Counted from the stretch's first letter, positions 1-8,581 are shown. The stretch is DNA of 64,000 bases from Rhodanobacteraceae bacterium (GCA_024234055.1 JACKOW010000001.1:908001-972000); one strand, 5' to 3'. Translations and numbers: made by a program. The notes: generated from the sequence alone by a model not told the origin.

Positions 1-1
1 T

Positions 2-394
2 GTGAATGCGCTCGGTTATTTCGGCTATGCCTATTACGCCGAGAATCAGGACAAGCTCAAGGCTCTGGCGATTGCGCCGACCGAAGGCGCTCCGGGCGTG
101 CTGCCGAGCGAAGAGGCGGTCATCGCCGGCACCTATGTGCCGCTGGCGCGACCGATGTTCGTCTATGTCAGTGCAAAATCGATGGAACGTCCCGAGATCA
201 AGCAGTTCCTCGATTTCTACTTCGACAACGTCGCCGAGTTGGCCCGAGAGGTGCGCTATGTGCCGCTGCCAAAGGCCGCCTATGATGGCGTACGCAAGCA
301 TCTGGCCGAAGGCAAGGTTGGCACCGTGTTCCACGGCGAGCCGGCGACGTCCATCACCATCGAAGAACTGCTTGAGCGCGAAGCGAGCCTGTAA
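2..394 (+). CDS. pstS: Phosphate ABC transporter substrate-binding protein, C-terminal part
   Basis: This is the last 130 residues of a periplasmic phosphate-binding protein; the start lies left of the window. PstS captures inorganic phosphate and delivers it to the PstCA permease. The visible segment contains a YAENQDKLKAL stretch, the PLARPMFVYV strand and a C-terminal DGVRKHLAEGKVGT region typical of the SphX/PstS type. It lies immediately upstream of pstC, pstA, pstB and phoU in the same direction, which makes the identity secure. The operon promoter and any Pho box would be outside the window. Family membership is read from sequence and context; the substrate is inferred from the operon. 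Confidence 0.9.
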   Translation: MNALGYFGYAYYAENQDKLKALAIAPTEGAPGVLPSEEAVIAGTYVPLARPMFVYVSAKSMERPEIKQFLDFYFDNVAELAREVRYVPLPKAAYDGVRKHLAEGKVGTVFHGEPATSITIEELLEREASL

Positions 395-422
395 CGCTGA
401 ATCGGTAGACTAGATGTTTGGT

Positions 423-455
423 CACGACGGGCGCGAGCTGATCGCGCCCGTCGTG
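423..455 (+). promoter_or_regulatory. Perfect 13-bp stem-loop between pstS and pstC
   Basis: CACGACGGGCGCG at 423-435 pairs perfectly with 443-455 around a 7-nt loop. No T-run follows, so it is not a classical terminator. Such hairpins after a binding-protein gene commonly protect the upstream mRNA from 3' decay or cause partial termination, giving more binding protein than permease. That role is inferred. Confidence 0.7.
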
Positions 456-477
456 CTTGACGAGCTTCGGGGGAAAG

Positions 478-1407
478 ATGGGACCAGCGTTATCCAGTCA
501 GGAGGTTGCCGGAAGGCTGCGCTATCGGCGTTCACGTCACCTGCGCGAGCGATTCATCGAGGGCTTGCTGTTCAGTGCTGCCTTGGTGGCAGTGGCGACC
601 ACCGTCGGTATCGTGTTCATCCTGCTGAAGGAATCAATCGCCTTCTTCCGCGAAGTGTCGATCATCAGTTTCTTTACCGATTCGCAGTGGACACCGCTGT
701 TTTCCGACCCTCATTTCGGCATCTGGGTGCTGCTGTCCGGCACATTGACCAGTTCGGGTATCGCGCTGTGCGTGGCCATCCCCGTGGGCACGATTCTGGC
801 GATCTACCTGTCGGAGTTTGCCTCGGCACGCACACGCGAGATCGCCAAGCCGGTGCTGGAGTTGCTGGCCGGCATTCCGACCATCGTCTTTGGTTACTTC
901 GCCCTGTTCTTCGTGACTCCGCTGCTCAAGCAGTTCATACCGGGTTTGCCTGGCTTCAATCTGTTGTCGGCGGGACTGGTGATGGGCGTGATGATCGTGC
1001 CCTACATCAGCTCCATCAGTGAGGACGCCATGCGCGCGGTGCCGATGGCACTGCGCGAGGGGGCCTATGCGATGGGTGCGACCCGCCTGCAGGTGGCGTT
1101 GAGCGTGGTTGTGCCAGCGGCCTTTTCCGGACTGGCCGCGGCCTACATTCTGGGAATCTCTCGCGCGGTCGGCGAAACCATGATCGTTGCCGTGGCCGCG
1201 GGCATGCAGCCCAATCTGACCTTCAATCCAACGGAACAGGCAGCGACGATTACCGCCTACATCGTGCAGGTGGCCAAGGGCGATCTGCCCCATGGCAGTG
1301 TTGGCTATCAGACCATCTTTGCTGCCGGTCTGACCTTGTTCGTGCTGACCCTGTGTTTCAACCTGCTCGGCTACTGGTTGCGCCGTCGCTTTCGAGAGGA
1401 GTACTGA
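478..1407 (+). CDS. pstC: Phosphate ABC transporter permease PstC
   Basis: One of two inner-membrane permease subunits of the high-affinity phosphate importer. From the ATG at 478 the protein has 309 residues; an in-frame TTG at 457 would start inside the hairpin and lacks a ribosome site, so the ATG is preferred. The N-terminal hydrophobic helix (LLFSAALVAVATTVGIVF) is followed by five further membrane segments and the BPD-type EAA loop (EDAMRAVPMALREGAYAMGA), which contacts the ATPase. The stop is one base before the pstA start, indicating coupled translation. Length and loop agree with the family. Confidence 0.95.
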   Translation: MGPALSSQEVAGRLRYRRSRHLRERFIEGLLFSAALVAVATTVGIVFILLKESIAFFREVSIISFFTDSQWTPLFSDPHFGIWVLLSGTLTSSGIALCVAIPVGTILAIYLSEFASARTREIAKPVLELLAGIPTIVFGYFALFFVTPLLKQFIPGLPGFNLLSAGLVMGVMIVPYISSISEDAMRAVPMALREGAYAMGATRLQVALSVVVPAAFSGLAAAYILGISRAVGETMIVAVAAGMQPNLTFNPTEQAATITAYIVQVAKGDLPHGSVGYQTIFAAGLTLFVLTLCFNLLGYWLRRRFREEY

Positions 1408-1408
1408 G

Positions 1409-2326
1409 ATGGCTGTCGCTGCCGATCTGCAGGCGACCATCGCCCGCGCCAAGCGCAAGGATGTACTGTTCGTCTGCTTGGGGGTGGCGGCCCTGCTGTT
1501 CGCCGCCTGCACCTTCGTCGCCCTGTTCCTTGACATGGTCAGTGACGGCTGGAGTCGATTGAACGGGAGCTTCTTCACCGAGTTTGCCTCCCGCCGCCCC
1601 GAACGCGCCGGTATTCTGGCAGCCTGGGTGGGCAGCTTCGTGGTGATGTTGGTGACCGCCTTCGTCGCTGTGCCGGTGGGTGTTTCGGCAGGCATCTATC
1701 TGGAGGAATACGCGCCTCGCAATCGGATGACGGCGCTGATCGAGATCAACATCAACAATCTGGCCGGCGTGCCCTCGATTGTCTACGGCCTGTTGGCGCT
1801 CGGCCTGTTCGTGCACACCTTTGGCCTCGGCGCCAGCGTGCTCACGGCGGGCCTGACGCTGGCGCTGCTGATCCTGCCGGTGGTGATCGTGGCCACGCGC
1901 GAAGCCATCCGTGCCGTACCCGGGGCCATCCGAGAGGCGGCCTATGCGCTGGGTGCCACCCGCTGGCAGATGGTCAAGGACCACGTGCTGCCGTACTCCA
2001 TGCCCGGCATCCTCACCGGCGTGATCATCGGTCTGTCGCGTGCCATCGGCGAGACGGCGCCGATCGTGACCATCGGTGCGGTCAGCTTCATTGCCTTCCT
2101 GCCACCGCCGCCGATCGATGGCAGCTTTCCCTTCATCAACTTCGACTGGCTGTGGTCGCCCTTCACAGCCATGCCCATTCAGATCTTCGGCTGGACCTCA
2201 CGCCCGGAGGAAGCCTTTCAGGCCAATGCCTCAGCGGCGGCCCTGGTGCTGGTGGCCATGACGCTGGCGATGAATGCCATTGCCATCTGGCTGCGCTACC
2301 GCCTGCGCCGTAACCTCAACTGGTGA
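1409..2326 (+). CDS. pstA: Phosphate ABC transporter permease PstA
   Basis: Second membrane subunit of the phosphate importer, 305 residues with about six membrane helices. The EAA loop REAIRAVPGAIREAAYALGA precedes the ISR-like GLSRAIGETAPI segment characteristic of PstA. It starts one base after the pstC stop and its stop overlaps the GTG candidate start of pstB, so the three genes are translationally linked. PstA pairs with PstC to form the pore and couples to PstB on the cytoplasmic face. Confidence 0.95.
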   Translation: MAVAADLQATIARAKRKDVLFVCLGVAALLFAACTFVALFLDMVSDGWSRLNGSFFTEFASRRPERAGILAAWVGSFVVMLVTAFVAVPVGVSAGIYLEEYAPRNRMTALIEININNLAGVPSIVYGLLALGLFVHTFGLGASVLTAGLTLALLILPVVIVATREAIRAVPGAIREAAYALGATRWQMVKDHVLPYSMPGILTGVIIGLSRAIGETAPIVTIGAVSFIAFLPPPPIDGSFPFINFDWLWSPFTAMPIQIFGWTSRPEEAFQANASAAALVLVAMTLAMNAIAIWLRYRLRRNLNW

Positions 2327-3129
2327 TTCCGATGAACGACGAGCCGAAAAAACCCGATCTCGCCACGCTGGCCAAGAAGGCTGAAGCTCGCGATCTGAAC
2401 TTCTTCTACGGCGACAAGCAGGCGCTCAACGCGATCAACCTGCCTATCTACGACAAGCGCGTCACCGCATTGATCGGGCCTTCGGGTTGCGGCAAGAGCA
2501 CCTTTCTGCGTTGTTTCAACCGCATGCACGATCTCTATCCGGGCACCCGCTACGACGGCGAGATCCGCCTGCATCCCGACGATGTCAATCTGCTGTCGCG
2601 CGATGTCGACCCGATCGAAGTGCGCATGCGTCTGGCAATGGTGTTCCAGAAGCCCAATCCTTTTCCCAAGTCGATCTTCGAGAACGTGGCTTATGGCCTG
2701 CGCATACGCGGCGAGAAGCGACGCACGGTGCTGATGGATCGGGTGGAGGAGGCGCTGAAGAATGCAGCGCTGTGGAAGGAGGTCAAGGATCGGCTGGATG
2801 ACCTCGGCACCACCCTGTCGGGCGGGCAGCAGCAACGTCTGTGCATTGCCCGTGCGCTGGCCTGCGATCCCGAACTGCTGCTCTTCGATGAACCGACCAG
2901 CGCGCTGGATCCTATAGCCACTGCCAGCATCGAGGAGTTGATCCACGAGTTGCGCAACAAGGTCACCATCCTGATCGTGACCCACAACATGCAGCAGGCC
3001 GCGCGTGTTTCCGACTTCACCGCCTACATGTATCTGGGCGACCTGATTGAATTTGGCTGGACAGATGATGTCTTCTTCCGGCCACAAAAGAAGCAGACCG
3101 AGGACTACATCACCGGGCGCTTCGGCTGA
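2323..3129 (+). CDS. pstB: Phosphate ABC transporter ATP-binding protein PstB
   Basis: ATPase of the phosphate importer. Visible motifs are Walker A GPSGCGKS (about residues 52-59), the Q-loop MVFQKPNPFPKSIFENV typical of PstB, the signature LSGGQQQR and Walker B LLLFDEPTSALD, followed by the switch histidine in VTHNMQQAARVSD. The GTG at 2323 overlaps the pstA stop by four bases; an ATG three codons downstream (2332) is an equally possible start. Length of 268 or 265 residues is normal. The gene lies 57 bases before phoU. Confidence 0.95.
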   Translation: MIPMNDEPKKPDLATLAKKAEARDLNFFYGDKQALNAINLPIYDKRVTALIGPSGCGKSTFLRCFNRMHDLYPGTRYDGEIRLHPDDVNLLSRDVDPIEVRMRLAMVFQKPNPFPKSIFENVAYGLRIRGEKRRTVLMDRVEEALKNAALWKEVKDRLDDLGTTLSGGQQQRLCIARALACDPELLLFDEPTSALDPIATASIEELIHELRNKVTILIVTHNMQQAARVSDFTAYMYLGDLIEFGWTDDVFFRPQKKQTEDYITGRFG

Positions 3130-3186
3130 GAACTGTCACAATGCTGACTGCGCGGCCTCCGTCGTTGCGGCGCAGGGAGAACAAGA

Positions 3187-3903
3187 ATGAACATGAGCGA
3201 TCACTTGTCGAAACAGTTCGACGCTGATCTGACCGCCCTGCGCACGCGGGTCGTGGAAATGGGTGGGCTGGTGGATGAGCAGTTCAAGCGAGCCATCGAA
3301 GCCCTGCTGACCGCCAAGTCCTTGCTGGCCGATGAGGTCGTGGCCAACGACGCCTCGGTGAATCTGCTGGAAGTGCGCATAGACGATGCCTGCGCGCATG
3401 TCATCGCCAAGCGCCAGCCGGCGGCCAGTGATCTGCGCATGGTGCTGGGTGTCAGCAAGATCGTGTCCGAACTGGAACGCATCGGCGACAAGGCCCGCAA
3501 GATTGCGCGCTTGAGTGCCAGCGTGGAGGAAAGCGGAGCAAGCGACAGCGGTTGGGTCAGCGATATCGATGGACTGGCCGAGCGCGCCCGCAGATTGCTG
3601 CGCGATGCCCTCGATGCCTTCGTGCGCAGCGATCTGGAGGCTGCAGTGGCCGTGTTGCGCAGCAACCGCAGCTTCGCCCGCGATACCTCGGCAGTCAGCA
3701 AGGAAGTGGTGCGGCGGATGTCCGCCCAGCCTGATTCGGTGCCGGGCTTGCTGGATATGCTCTCGATCACGCGCGCTGTCGACCGGGTGGCCGATCACGC
3801 CGCCAATATCGCCGAGCACCTGGTCTACATCGTGCGCGGCACCGATGTGCGCCACGCCACGCTGGAGCAGATCGAAAAGGAAGCCCTGCCGGCGCGGCGT
3901 TGA
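3187..3903 (+). CDS. phoU: Phosphate-specific transport system accessory protein PhoU
   Basis: A 238-residue all-helical protein with two PhoU repeats. PhoU links the state of the Pst transporter to the PhoR sensor kinase and represses the Pho regulon when phosphate is plentiful. Family hallmarks visible are LVDEQFKRAIEAL near residue 25, the VNLLEVRIDDAC metal-binding type segment and the second-repeat DRVADHAANIAEHLVYIV. A GGGAGAACAAG ribosome site precedes the ATG. It is the last gene of the pst operon; phoB and phoR are not in the window. Confidence 0.95.
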   Translation: MNMSDHLSKQFDADLTALRTRVVEMGGLVDEQFKRAIEALLTAKSLLADEVVANDASVNLLEVRIDDACAHVIAKRQPAASDLRMVLGVSKIVSELERIGDKARKIARLSASVEESGASDSGWVSDIDGLAERARRLLRDALDAFVRSDLEAAVAVLRSNRSFARDTSAVSKEVVRRMSAQPDSVPGLLDMLSITRAVDRVADHAANIAEHLVYIVRGTDVRHATLEQIEKEALPARR

Positions 3904-3930
3904 CTTACGGCGTCCTGGGGGAAAGGCGGT

Positions 3931-4274
3931 CAACGCGGAGAACGCAGAGGGGCGCAGAGAACGCGGAGAAGGGCAGAAGAGACCTTCGCCATGGAGGAAT
4001 CCTCTGAATCATTCGTGATTCCCGCGAAAGCGGGAATCTACGCATGCCCAAGTGCATGAAAGCACTGGATTCCGGCTTGCGCGGGAATGACGCATTTGTG
4101 TCCCTGAGGGTTCTCCGCGCTGGCAGCACTGTCCTCGGAGGGCCCACAAGTCAGCGTCGCCTTGGAAGGCGAGACGCCCTGGCACGTCACCCTCGGCAAC
4201 GATCCAACGAAGATCTACTGCTGAACCGCTTTTCTCAGCGTTCTCTGCGCCCCTCTGCGTTCTCTGCGTTGAAC
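3931..4274. repeat. Inverted short-tandem arrays (unit about AACGCGGAG) with a nested palindromic element
   Basis: This gene-free stretch after phoU holds about four degenerate 9-bp units at 3931-3970 and their reverse complement at 4230-4274. Between them lies a separate dispersed element at about 4013-4092 with a perfect stem GATTCCCGC / GCGGGAATC around a GAAA loop (4017-4038) and a second partial copy ending near 4092. That inner element resembles the widespread GATTCCCGCnnnnGCGGGAATC repeats of proteobacteria. The array type recurs at 9271-9494. Confidence 0.8.
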
Positions 4275-4338
4275 AAACGGTCCGTTCAGACTCCCGAGTC
4301 AGGAGGGCAGTTCGTCTTTGCGCAGCAAGGACGGCGTG

Positions 4339-4719
4339 CTATTCCGGCGCGGGACCATCCTTCAGGCGCTCGCGGCCGCCCTGGAAGCGGGCCAGTTCCA
4401 CCCAGGTGGGATCGGCCGCGGCCCGGAGTTTCTCCAGAACAGCCGTTTCGATGCGTTCGACGTCGAACTTGGCCCAGTCGACGTATTCGAGTTTCAGATC
4501 CTGCCAGTGGTGTGCCGCTTCGCGCAGGTCGTAGCGCAGCGTTTCGGCAACGAGTTGTGCTTCATCGCGAGTGAGTTCTTCGGCTGCCACCAGATACTCG
4601 CGAATCGTGCTCATGACGTGCAGCAGACTCTGGGCGGCTTGTTCTTCGGCCTGAGGCAGTTCTTCGCGCAACCAGCGACGGGCGCTATCGTAGGCGCGTT
4701 GCAATCGGGAGTCAGTCAT
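4339..4719 (-). CDS. Hypothetical helical protein
   Basis: A 126-residue acidic protein predicted to be almost entirely helical, rich in Glu, Ala, Leu and Arg, with no cysteine, signal peptide or membrane segment. The ATG at 4719 is chosen because the longer reading upstream runs into the divergent kinase gene. The central ELTRDEAQLVAETLRYDLRE segment is reminiscent of DUF1451 (YbeL-like) proteins, but the zinc ribbon of that family is absent, so I do not assign it. It is divergent from the P-loop kinase at 4752, with only 32 bases between the starts. Confidence 0.6.
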   Translation of the reverse strand: MTDSRLQRAYDSARRWLREELPQAEEQAAQSLLHVMSTIREYLVAAEELTRDEAQLVAETLRYDLREAAHHWQDLKLEYVDWAKFDVERIETAVLEKLRAAADPTWVELARFQGGRERLKDGPAPE

Positions 4720-4751
4720 GAACGATCCTGTGTCCGCCAAGGGATGAGCCC

Positions 4752-5336
4752 ATGTTAGCGCTGTGCCCACCTGCAGGTCATGCGCCGCTGGTGCTGGCTC
4801 TGATGGGACTGCCGGGCGCGGGCAAGTCCAGTCTGGCACGACTGCTGTCCGAAGCCACGCGCTGGTCGATCCTCGACCGTGACCAGATCCGTGCCGAGTT
4901 GTACCCGGGCGATGCCAGTGCGGCAGCCCGACTCGAGGCCGATCGCCTGCTGCTGCGACGTGCCGGCAGCGGCGTACGCGCGGCCATGAATCTGATCATC
5001 GACGGCAAGACCTTCGCGTTGAAGGCAGATCGGGACTTGTTCGAAGACGCCGTCGACGAGGCTGGCGGGCAGCTGCAATGGTGCTGGCTGGATCTGCCGG
5101 TGGAGGAGGCCATGGCCCGGGTACGCCGGGATTCGGCTCACCCTGCGCCGGATCGTGATCCCGACCTGGTCGAAGCGGTCGCCGCACGATTCGAGCCACC
5201 CCATAGCCATGCCTGGCGGCTGGATGCGCAGCGTACGCCGCGGGAGTTGCAGCGACAGCTGGTGCTTCTACTGGCCGAGCGCCTGAATGCCATCGTCATC
5301 GACGATCGTGATGCCGGATTCAGCGCGGGGCCTTGA
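4752..5336 (+). CDS. P-loop ATPase/kinase of the AAA_33 (zeta-toxin-like) type
   Basis: A 194-residue soluble P-loop protein. Walker A is GLPGAGKSS at about residues 19-27, followed by a DRDQIRAELYP segment typical of small-molecule kinases of the AAA_33 group, and IIDGKTF as a likely second strand motif. Such proteins phosphorylate small metabolites or nucleotides; the substrate here is unknown. There is no antitoxin-like partner next to it, which argues against a zeta toxin. The 3' end overlaps the convergent DUF4442 gene by 17 bases. Confidence 0.75.
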   Translation: MLALCPPAGHAPLVLALMGLPGAGKSSLARLLSEATRWSILDRDQIRAELYPGDASAAARLEADRLLLRRAGSGVRAAMNLIIDGKTFALKADRDLFEDAVDEAGGQLQWCWLDLPVEEAMARVRRDSAHPAPDRDPDLVEAVAARFEPPHSHAWRLDAQRTPRELQRQLVLLLAERLNAIVIDDRDAGFSAGP

Positions 5337-5781
5337 GCCGCACATAGAGCTGCTTCTGCACCCGTGCGACCAGCGTATCGTCCTTGCTGCGCACATCCAC
5401 ACTGAACCAGCGCAGCACCTTCTCGCCGCCGGCGGCGTTGCGCCTCAGTTCGTCCAGTTCTTCCCCACGCAACAGGAACTCGGCAAAAACATCACCGCGA
5501 CCCGGACTGATGAAGTCGATCTTCGCCGCCTTGTCCCAGACCACGTAGTCGGGCCCGAGATTCTCCATGACCAGGATCATCCAGAAGGGATCGGTCATCG
5601 CAAACAGCGCCCCGCCGAACTGCGTGCCCACGTAGTTGCGGTTGTACCAGCGCAGCTTGAGCTGCACTCGGGCCGAGCGCCAGTCCTCGCCGATGCGCAT
5701 CACCCGGATGCCGGAGAACAAGAAAGGTGGCCACCATCGGGTCCAGAGCTTGAGGCGGCCTGGCGTCATTCGGGAGGGCAT
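5320..5781 (-). CDS. DUF4442 hotdog-fold protein (thioesterase-like)
   Basis: A 153-residue protein of the DUF4442 family, hotdog fold, related to acyl-CoA thioesterases. Visible family features are RLKLWTRWWPPFLFSGIRV at the N-terminus, LKLRWYNRNYVGTQFGGALFAMTDPFW, where the helix begins, and the late VRSKDDTLVARVQKQLYVR strand pair. The start at 5781 (MPSRMTPG) is chosen because the upstream reading has no family resemblance. Enzymatic activity is inferred from fold only. The gene is convergent with the P-loop kinase and divergent from the DUF3667 gene. Confidence 0.8.
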   Translation of the reverse strand: MPSRMTPGRLKLWTRWWPPFLFSGIRVMRIGEDWRSARVQLKLRWYNRNYVGTQFGGALFAMTDPFWMILVMENLGPDYVVWDKAAKIDFISPGRGDVFAEFLLRGEELDELRRNAAGGEKVLRWFSVDVRSKDDTLVARVQKQLYVRLKAPR

Positions 5782-5827
5782 TGCGCTAGAGTCATGGGCT
5801 GGTGAGTCACAGTAGAGTGCCACCCTG

Positions 5828-6694
5828 GTGACCGCAATCCAGGACTCCGAGCTTTGCGCCAACTGTGGCACTTTGTTGCAGGGTGAGTGGTGCCATGTCT
5901 GCGGCCAGAAGCGGCTGAAACCCGGCGATCGCTCGCTCGCACAACTGCTGCTCGATTGGTGGGAGCAGCTGACGTCACTGGAAGGCCGCTGGTGGCAGAG
6001 CTTTCGGGATCTGCTGCTGCGACCCGGCGCCCTGTCCAGCGCCTATCTGAAGGGCCAGCGCAAGCGCTATCTGGCGCCATTGACACTATTCCTGCTGATC
6101 AACCTTGTGTACTTCGTGCGCTCGCCGATGACTGACTTCAATCTGTCATTGCTCGATCAAGCCTGCCTGCAGCCCTGGTCGGCGCTGGTGCAATCGCAGG
6201 TCAGTCGACGGATAGCGCCGGAAGCCCTGGACTGCGACCTGCCGATGCGAGATTCGGCCTTGCCCGGCTGGGCAAAGCTGTCGGCGCGTTATCAGGATAT
6301 TGCCGACGAAGTGTCCCGCAGCATGGTCATTGCCCATGTGCCGGTGATAGCCCTGTTTCTCGGTCTGCTGGCGGGCTGGCGGCGCTGGTATTACGCCGAG
6401 CACGTCATCGTGGCGCTGCATCTGTTCGCTTTCTTCCTGCTTTACGCGGTGGCGATCCTGCCGCCGGTTTTGTGGCTCGCCAACTCAGTGCTGCCGCTGG
6501 CCGAATTCGGGGTATTGCTGCGGGTGCTGCTATTGCTGCTGCTGCTGACGCACTGGACCGTGGCCGTGCGCAGGGTCTACGGTCTGGGCCTGCTGCGCAC
6601 CGTCCTGGCTCTGCCGCTGCTGTTCCTGGCGCTGGGGATCAGCCACTTTGCCTATCGCTTCGTGCAGTTCTGGATCGTCTGGGTGCAGGTTTAG
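5828..6694 (+). CDS. DUF3667 zinc-ribbon membrane protein
   Basis: A 288-residue membrane protein with an N-terminal CxxC...CxxC zinc ribbon (CANCG and CHVCGQKR, residues 10-27), a short cytoplasmic helix with GDRSLAQLL, and about five membrane helices (roughly residues 82-98, 165-180, 195-218, 225-245 and 257-285). This arrangement is the DUF3667 family, whose function is unknown. A leucine-rich run LLLLLLL lies near residue 236. The start is a GTG without a clear ribosome site. It is followed by repeats and faces murU. Confidence 0.8.
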   Translation: MTAIQDSELCANCGTLLQGEWCHVCGQKRLKPGDRSLAQLLLDWWEQLTSLEGRWWQSFRDLLLRPGALSSAYLKGQRKRYLAPLTLFLLINLVYFVRSPMTDFNLSLLDQACLQPWSALVQSQVSRRIAPEALDCDLPMRDSALPGWAKLSARYQDIADEVSRSMVIAHVPVIALFLGLLAGWRRWYYAEHVIVALHLFAFFLLYAVAILPPVLWLANSVLPLAEFGVLLRVLLLLLLLTHWTVAVRRVYGLGLLRTVLALPLLFLALGISHFAYRFVQFWIVWVQV

Positions 6695-6783
6695 GGGGCA
6701 GGCCATCAACCCGGGCGTATCGTGGCGCGGCTTCGGCGCGGGTCGCTGACAGCCCGAAGGCCTCGTCGGCAACGCCCGAGCGC

Positions 6784-6862
6784 GGTGGGAGCGGCTTCAG
6801 CCGCGATCCGGGCTATTGGGGTTCACCGCTGCACCGATCGCGGACGAAGTCCGCTCCCACAG
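6784..6862. repeat. REP-like GTGGGAGCGGCTTCAGCCGCGATC inverted pair
   Basis: GTGGGAGCGGCTTCAGCCGC (6785 onward) and the inverted GCGGACGAAGTCCGCTCCCAC (ending about 6860) form two palindromes facing each other. The same family occurs at about 19183-19222, 21088-21230, 25685-25710, 27501-27522 and 30853-30878. Similar repeats are common in gammaproteobacterial genomes. Confidence 0.75.
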
Positions 6863-6884
6863 ATCTCCTGCCCGTGCGTGCTGC

Positions 6885-6960
6885 TGGGGAGGGCGCCGCG
6901 CTGCCGTGCTTGAAAGATCAAGAGCGGCCGCGCAGGCGCGCGGCCCTCCTCAGAGCAGCT
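6885..6960. repeat. Dispersed palindromic repeat, copy 1
   Basis: GGGAGGGCGCCGCGCTG ... ATCAAGAGCGGCCGCGCAGG ... CCCTCCTCA. The arms GAGGGCGCC and GGCCCTCC pair. A second copy lies at 54283-54364 with the same arms and the identical ATCAAGAGCGGCCGCGCAGG core but a different loop sequence. Confidence 0.75.
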
Positions 6961-6977
6961 CCGCGTCCCGCGCCTGG

Positions 6978-7637
6978 CTATCGGGAAACGCCGTTCAACG
7001 CCGCCAGCCGCTCCGGTGTGCCTACATCCGACCACAGTCCCCGATGGTGTTCGCCGCTGACCATGCCGAAGTCGATGGCCTCGCGCAGGATCGGGGCCAG
7101 GCCGTAGCGGCCCGGCGGCAGATGGGCAACCAGTTCCGGTCGGTACACGCCGATGCCGGAAAAGGTCAGTCGCGGACTGCCGCAGAGTTTGAGGCGCGTA
7201 CCTGCGAGCACGAAATCCCCGCCCGGGTGGTGCTCGGGATTGTCGACAAGCACCAGGTGCGCCAGTCCCCGGGGCTGCGCCGGCAGTTGCGCATAGTCGT
7301 AGTCGCAATGGATGTCGGCATTGGTGGCGATGAAGGGATCGGTGCCCAGCTGTGCCAGCGCCTGACGCATGCCGCCGCCGGTTTCCAGAGGGTCGCTGGG
7401 CTCGTGCGACCAGTGGATGCGCACACCGTAATCACCGCCATCCCCCAGCGTCTGGGGCAACTGCGTGCCGAGCCAACCGGTATTGACGACGATGTCGTTG
7501 ATACCGGCGCGCTTGAGGGCGCGCAAATGCCAGCCTATGAGCGGCAGTCCACGGACTTCCAGCAGCGCCTTGGGCCGCGTCTCGGTCAGCGGGCGCATAC
7601 GCTCGCCCTTGCCGGCGGCGAAGATCAGGGCCTTCAT
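6978..7637 (-). CDS. murU: N-acetylmuramate alpha-1-phosphate uridylyltransferase
   Basis: A 219-residue nucleotidyltransferase that converts MurNAc-1-phosphate and UTP to UDP-MurNAc in the peptidoglycan recycling bypass described in Pseudomonas. Motifs: the nucleotide loop MKALIFAAGKGERMRPLT, PKALLEV with the catalytic lysine, LETGGGMRQAL, and the metal site NADI. The short length without a hexapeptide domain distinguishes MurU from glucose- or mannose-1-phosphate enzymes. It lies three bases after djlA. The kinase AmgK, often encoded next to murU, is not adjacent here. Some databases label such proteins mannose-1-phosphate guanylyltransferase. Confidence 0.85.
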   Translation of the reverse strand: MKALIFAAGKGERMRPLTETRPKALLEVRGLPLIGWHLRALKRAGINDIVVNTGWLGTQLPQTLGDGGDYGVRIHWSHEPSDPLETGGGMRQALAQLGTDPFIATNADIHCDYDYAQLPAQPRGLAHLVLVDNPEHHPGGDFVLAGTRLKLCGSPRLTFSGIGVYRPELVAHLPPGRYGLAPILREAIDFGMVSGEHHRGLWSDVGTPERLAALNGVSR

Positions 7638-7640
7638 GGC

Positions 7641-8402
7641 TCAGCCAGACTTGCCGCGGGCGGTCAGGATGCGCTGATAGGCGGCGCGCAGTTCCCTGGT
7701 GCGCTTCTCGGCCGCCTTCAGTGCCGCCGCATCGGCGCCCTGGCCCTGCAGCTTGTCGGGATGGTGCTGGGTCAGCAGGCGCCGCCAGGCGCGGGTCAGT
7801 TCTTCGTCACTGACGTTTGCCTTCAATCCGAGCAATCGATAGCAGCTGTCCAGGCTGGGCAGTGTGGCGTCATTGCTGCGATCGGCAATGCGATCGGTCA
7901 CCGCTTCGCGCGACAGGCCGAAGGCAGCGCCCAGACGCTCGATAAGCCCGCGCTCAGCCGGCGTCATCGGCCCGTCCTTGCGTGCGAAATCGGCCAGCGA
8001 GCGCAACATGTCACTGAGTTCGTCATCGGGAACCTGCACCTGGCCCCGGAACCGTCGTACTTCCACCTCTGCGTCGAGTGGCTCATGGCGGCCGCGCTGG
8101 AAGGCGGCCACCGCCGACTCGCGCCCGTTTCGATCCAGGCCCAGTCGGGTCATCAGGCGCTCCGCGGCCTCGACTTCGCCTTCGCTGACGCGACCATCGG
8201 CCTTGGCCAGATGGCCCAGCCACAGAAACAGGAATTCTATCCGTGCCATTCGCGGGTCGATCCGGGTCAGGCCTTCCTGCGGTCGCCAGCGTAGCCAGCC
8301 GGCATCGAGAGCGTGGCCAAGGGCCAGCCCGCCGACCGCACCGATCGGCCCGCCGGCTGCGAAGCCCAGACCGGCGCCGATCAATTTGCCGATCAGATTC
8401 AT
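7641..8402 (-). CDS. djlA: DnaJ-like membrane co-chaperone DjlA
   Basis: A 253-residue protein with a Gly-rich N-terminal membrane anchor (LIGKLIGAGLGFAAGGPIGA), a TerB-like central domain (about residues 45-165; LGHLAKADGRVSEGEVEAAE) and a C-terminal J domain with the HPD signature (QHHPDKL near residue 215). DjlA stimulates DnaK ATPase at the inner membrane. The position of the J domain at the C-terminus is diagnostic. It is the first gene of a two-gene leftward unit with murU and is divergent from rpe. Confidence 0.9.
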   Translation of the reverse strand: MNLIGKLIGAGLGFAAGGPIGAVGGLALGHALDAGWLRWRPQEGLTRIDPRMARIEFLFLWLGHLAKADGRVSEGEVEAAERLMTRLGLDRNGRESAVAAFQRGRHEPLDAEVEVRRFRGQVQVPDDELSDMLRSLADFARKDGPMTPAERGLIERLGAAFGLSREAVTDRIADRSNDATLPSLDSCYRLLGLKANVSDEELTRAWRRLLTQHHPDKLQGQGADAAALKAAEKRTRELRAAYQRILTARGKSG

Positions 8403-8581
8403 CCGCTGCGGCGGCCTTCGGCGTGCAGTTCCTGGATCATGGGCAGCGCTTGCTCGGATCTGGTGGGAGGGCCGATTCTAATGGCAGGCGGCATTCCGTG
8501 AGCGCGATGCGTGTCAGCCTTTTGGCGGACCGGGCTGCACAGGCTGCTAGCATGCTCGGCCTGTCGCGCAGGAGTATTCCC

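Noticed and set aside
4752..5336. Zeta toxin of a toxin-antitoxin system
   Set aside because: Walker A similarity only; the divergent neighbour is not an epsilon-type antitoxin and toxin-specific residues were not recognised.
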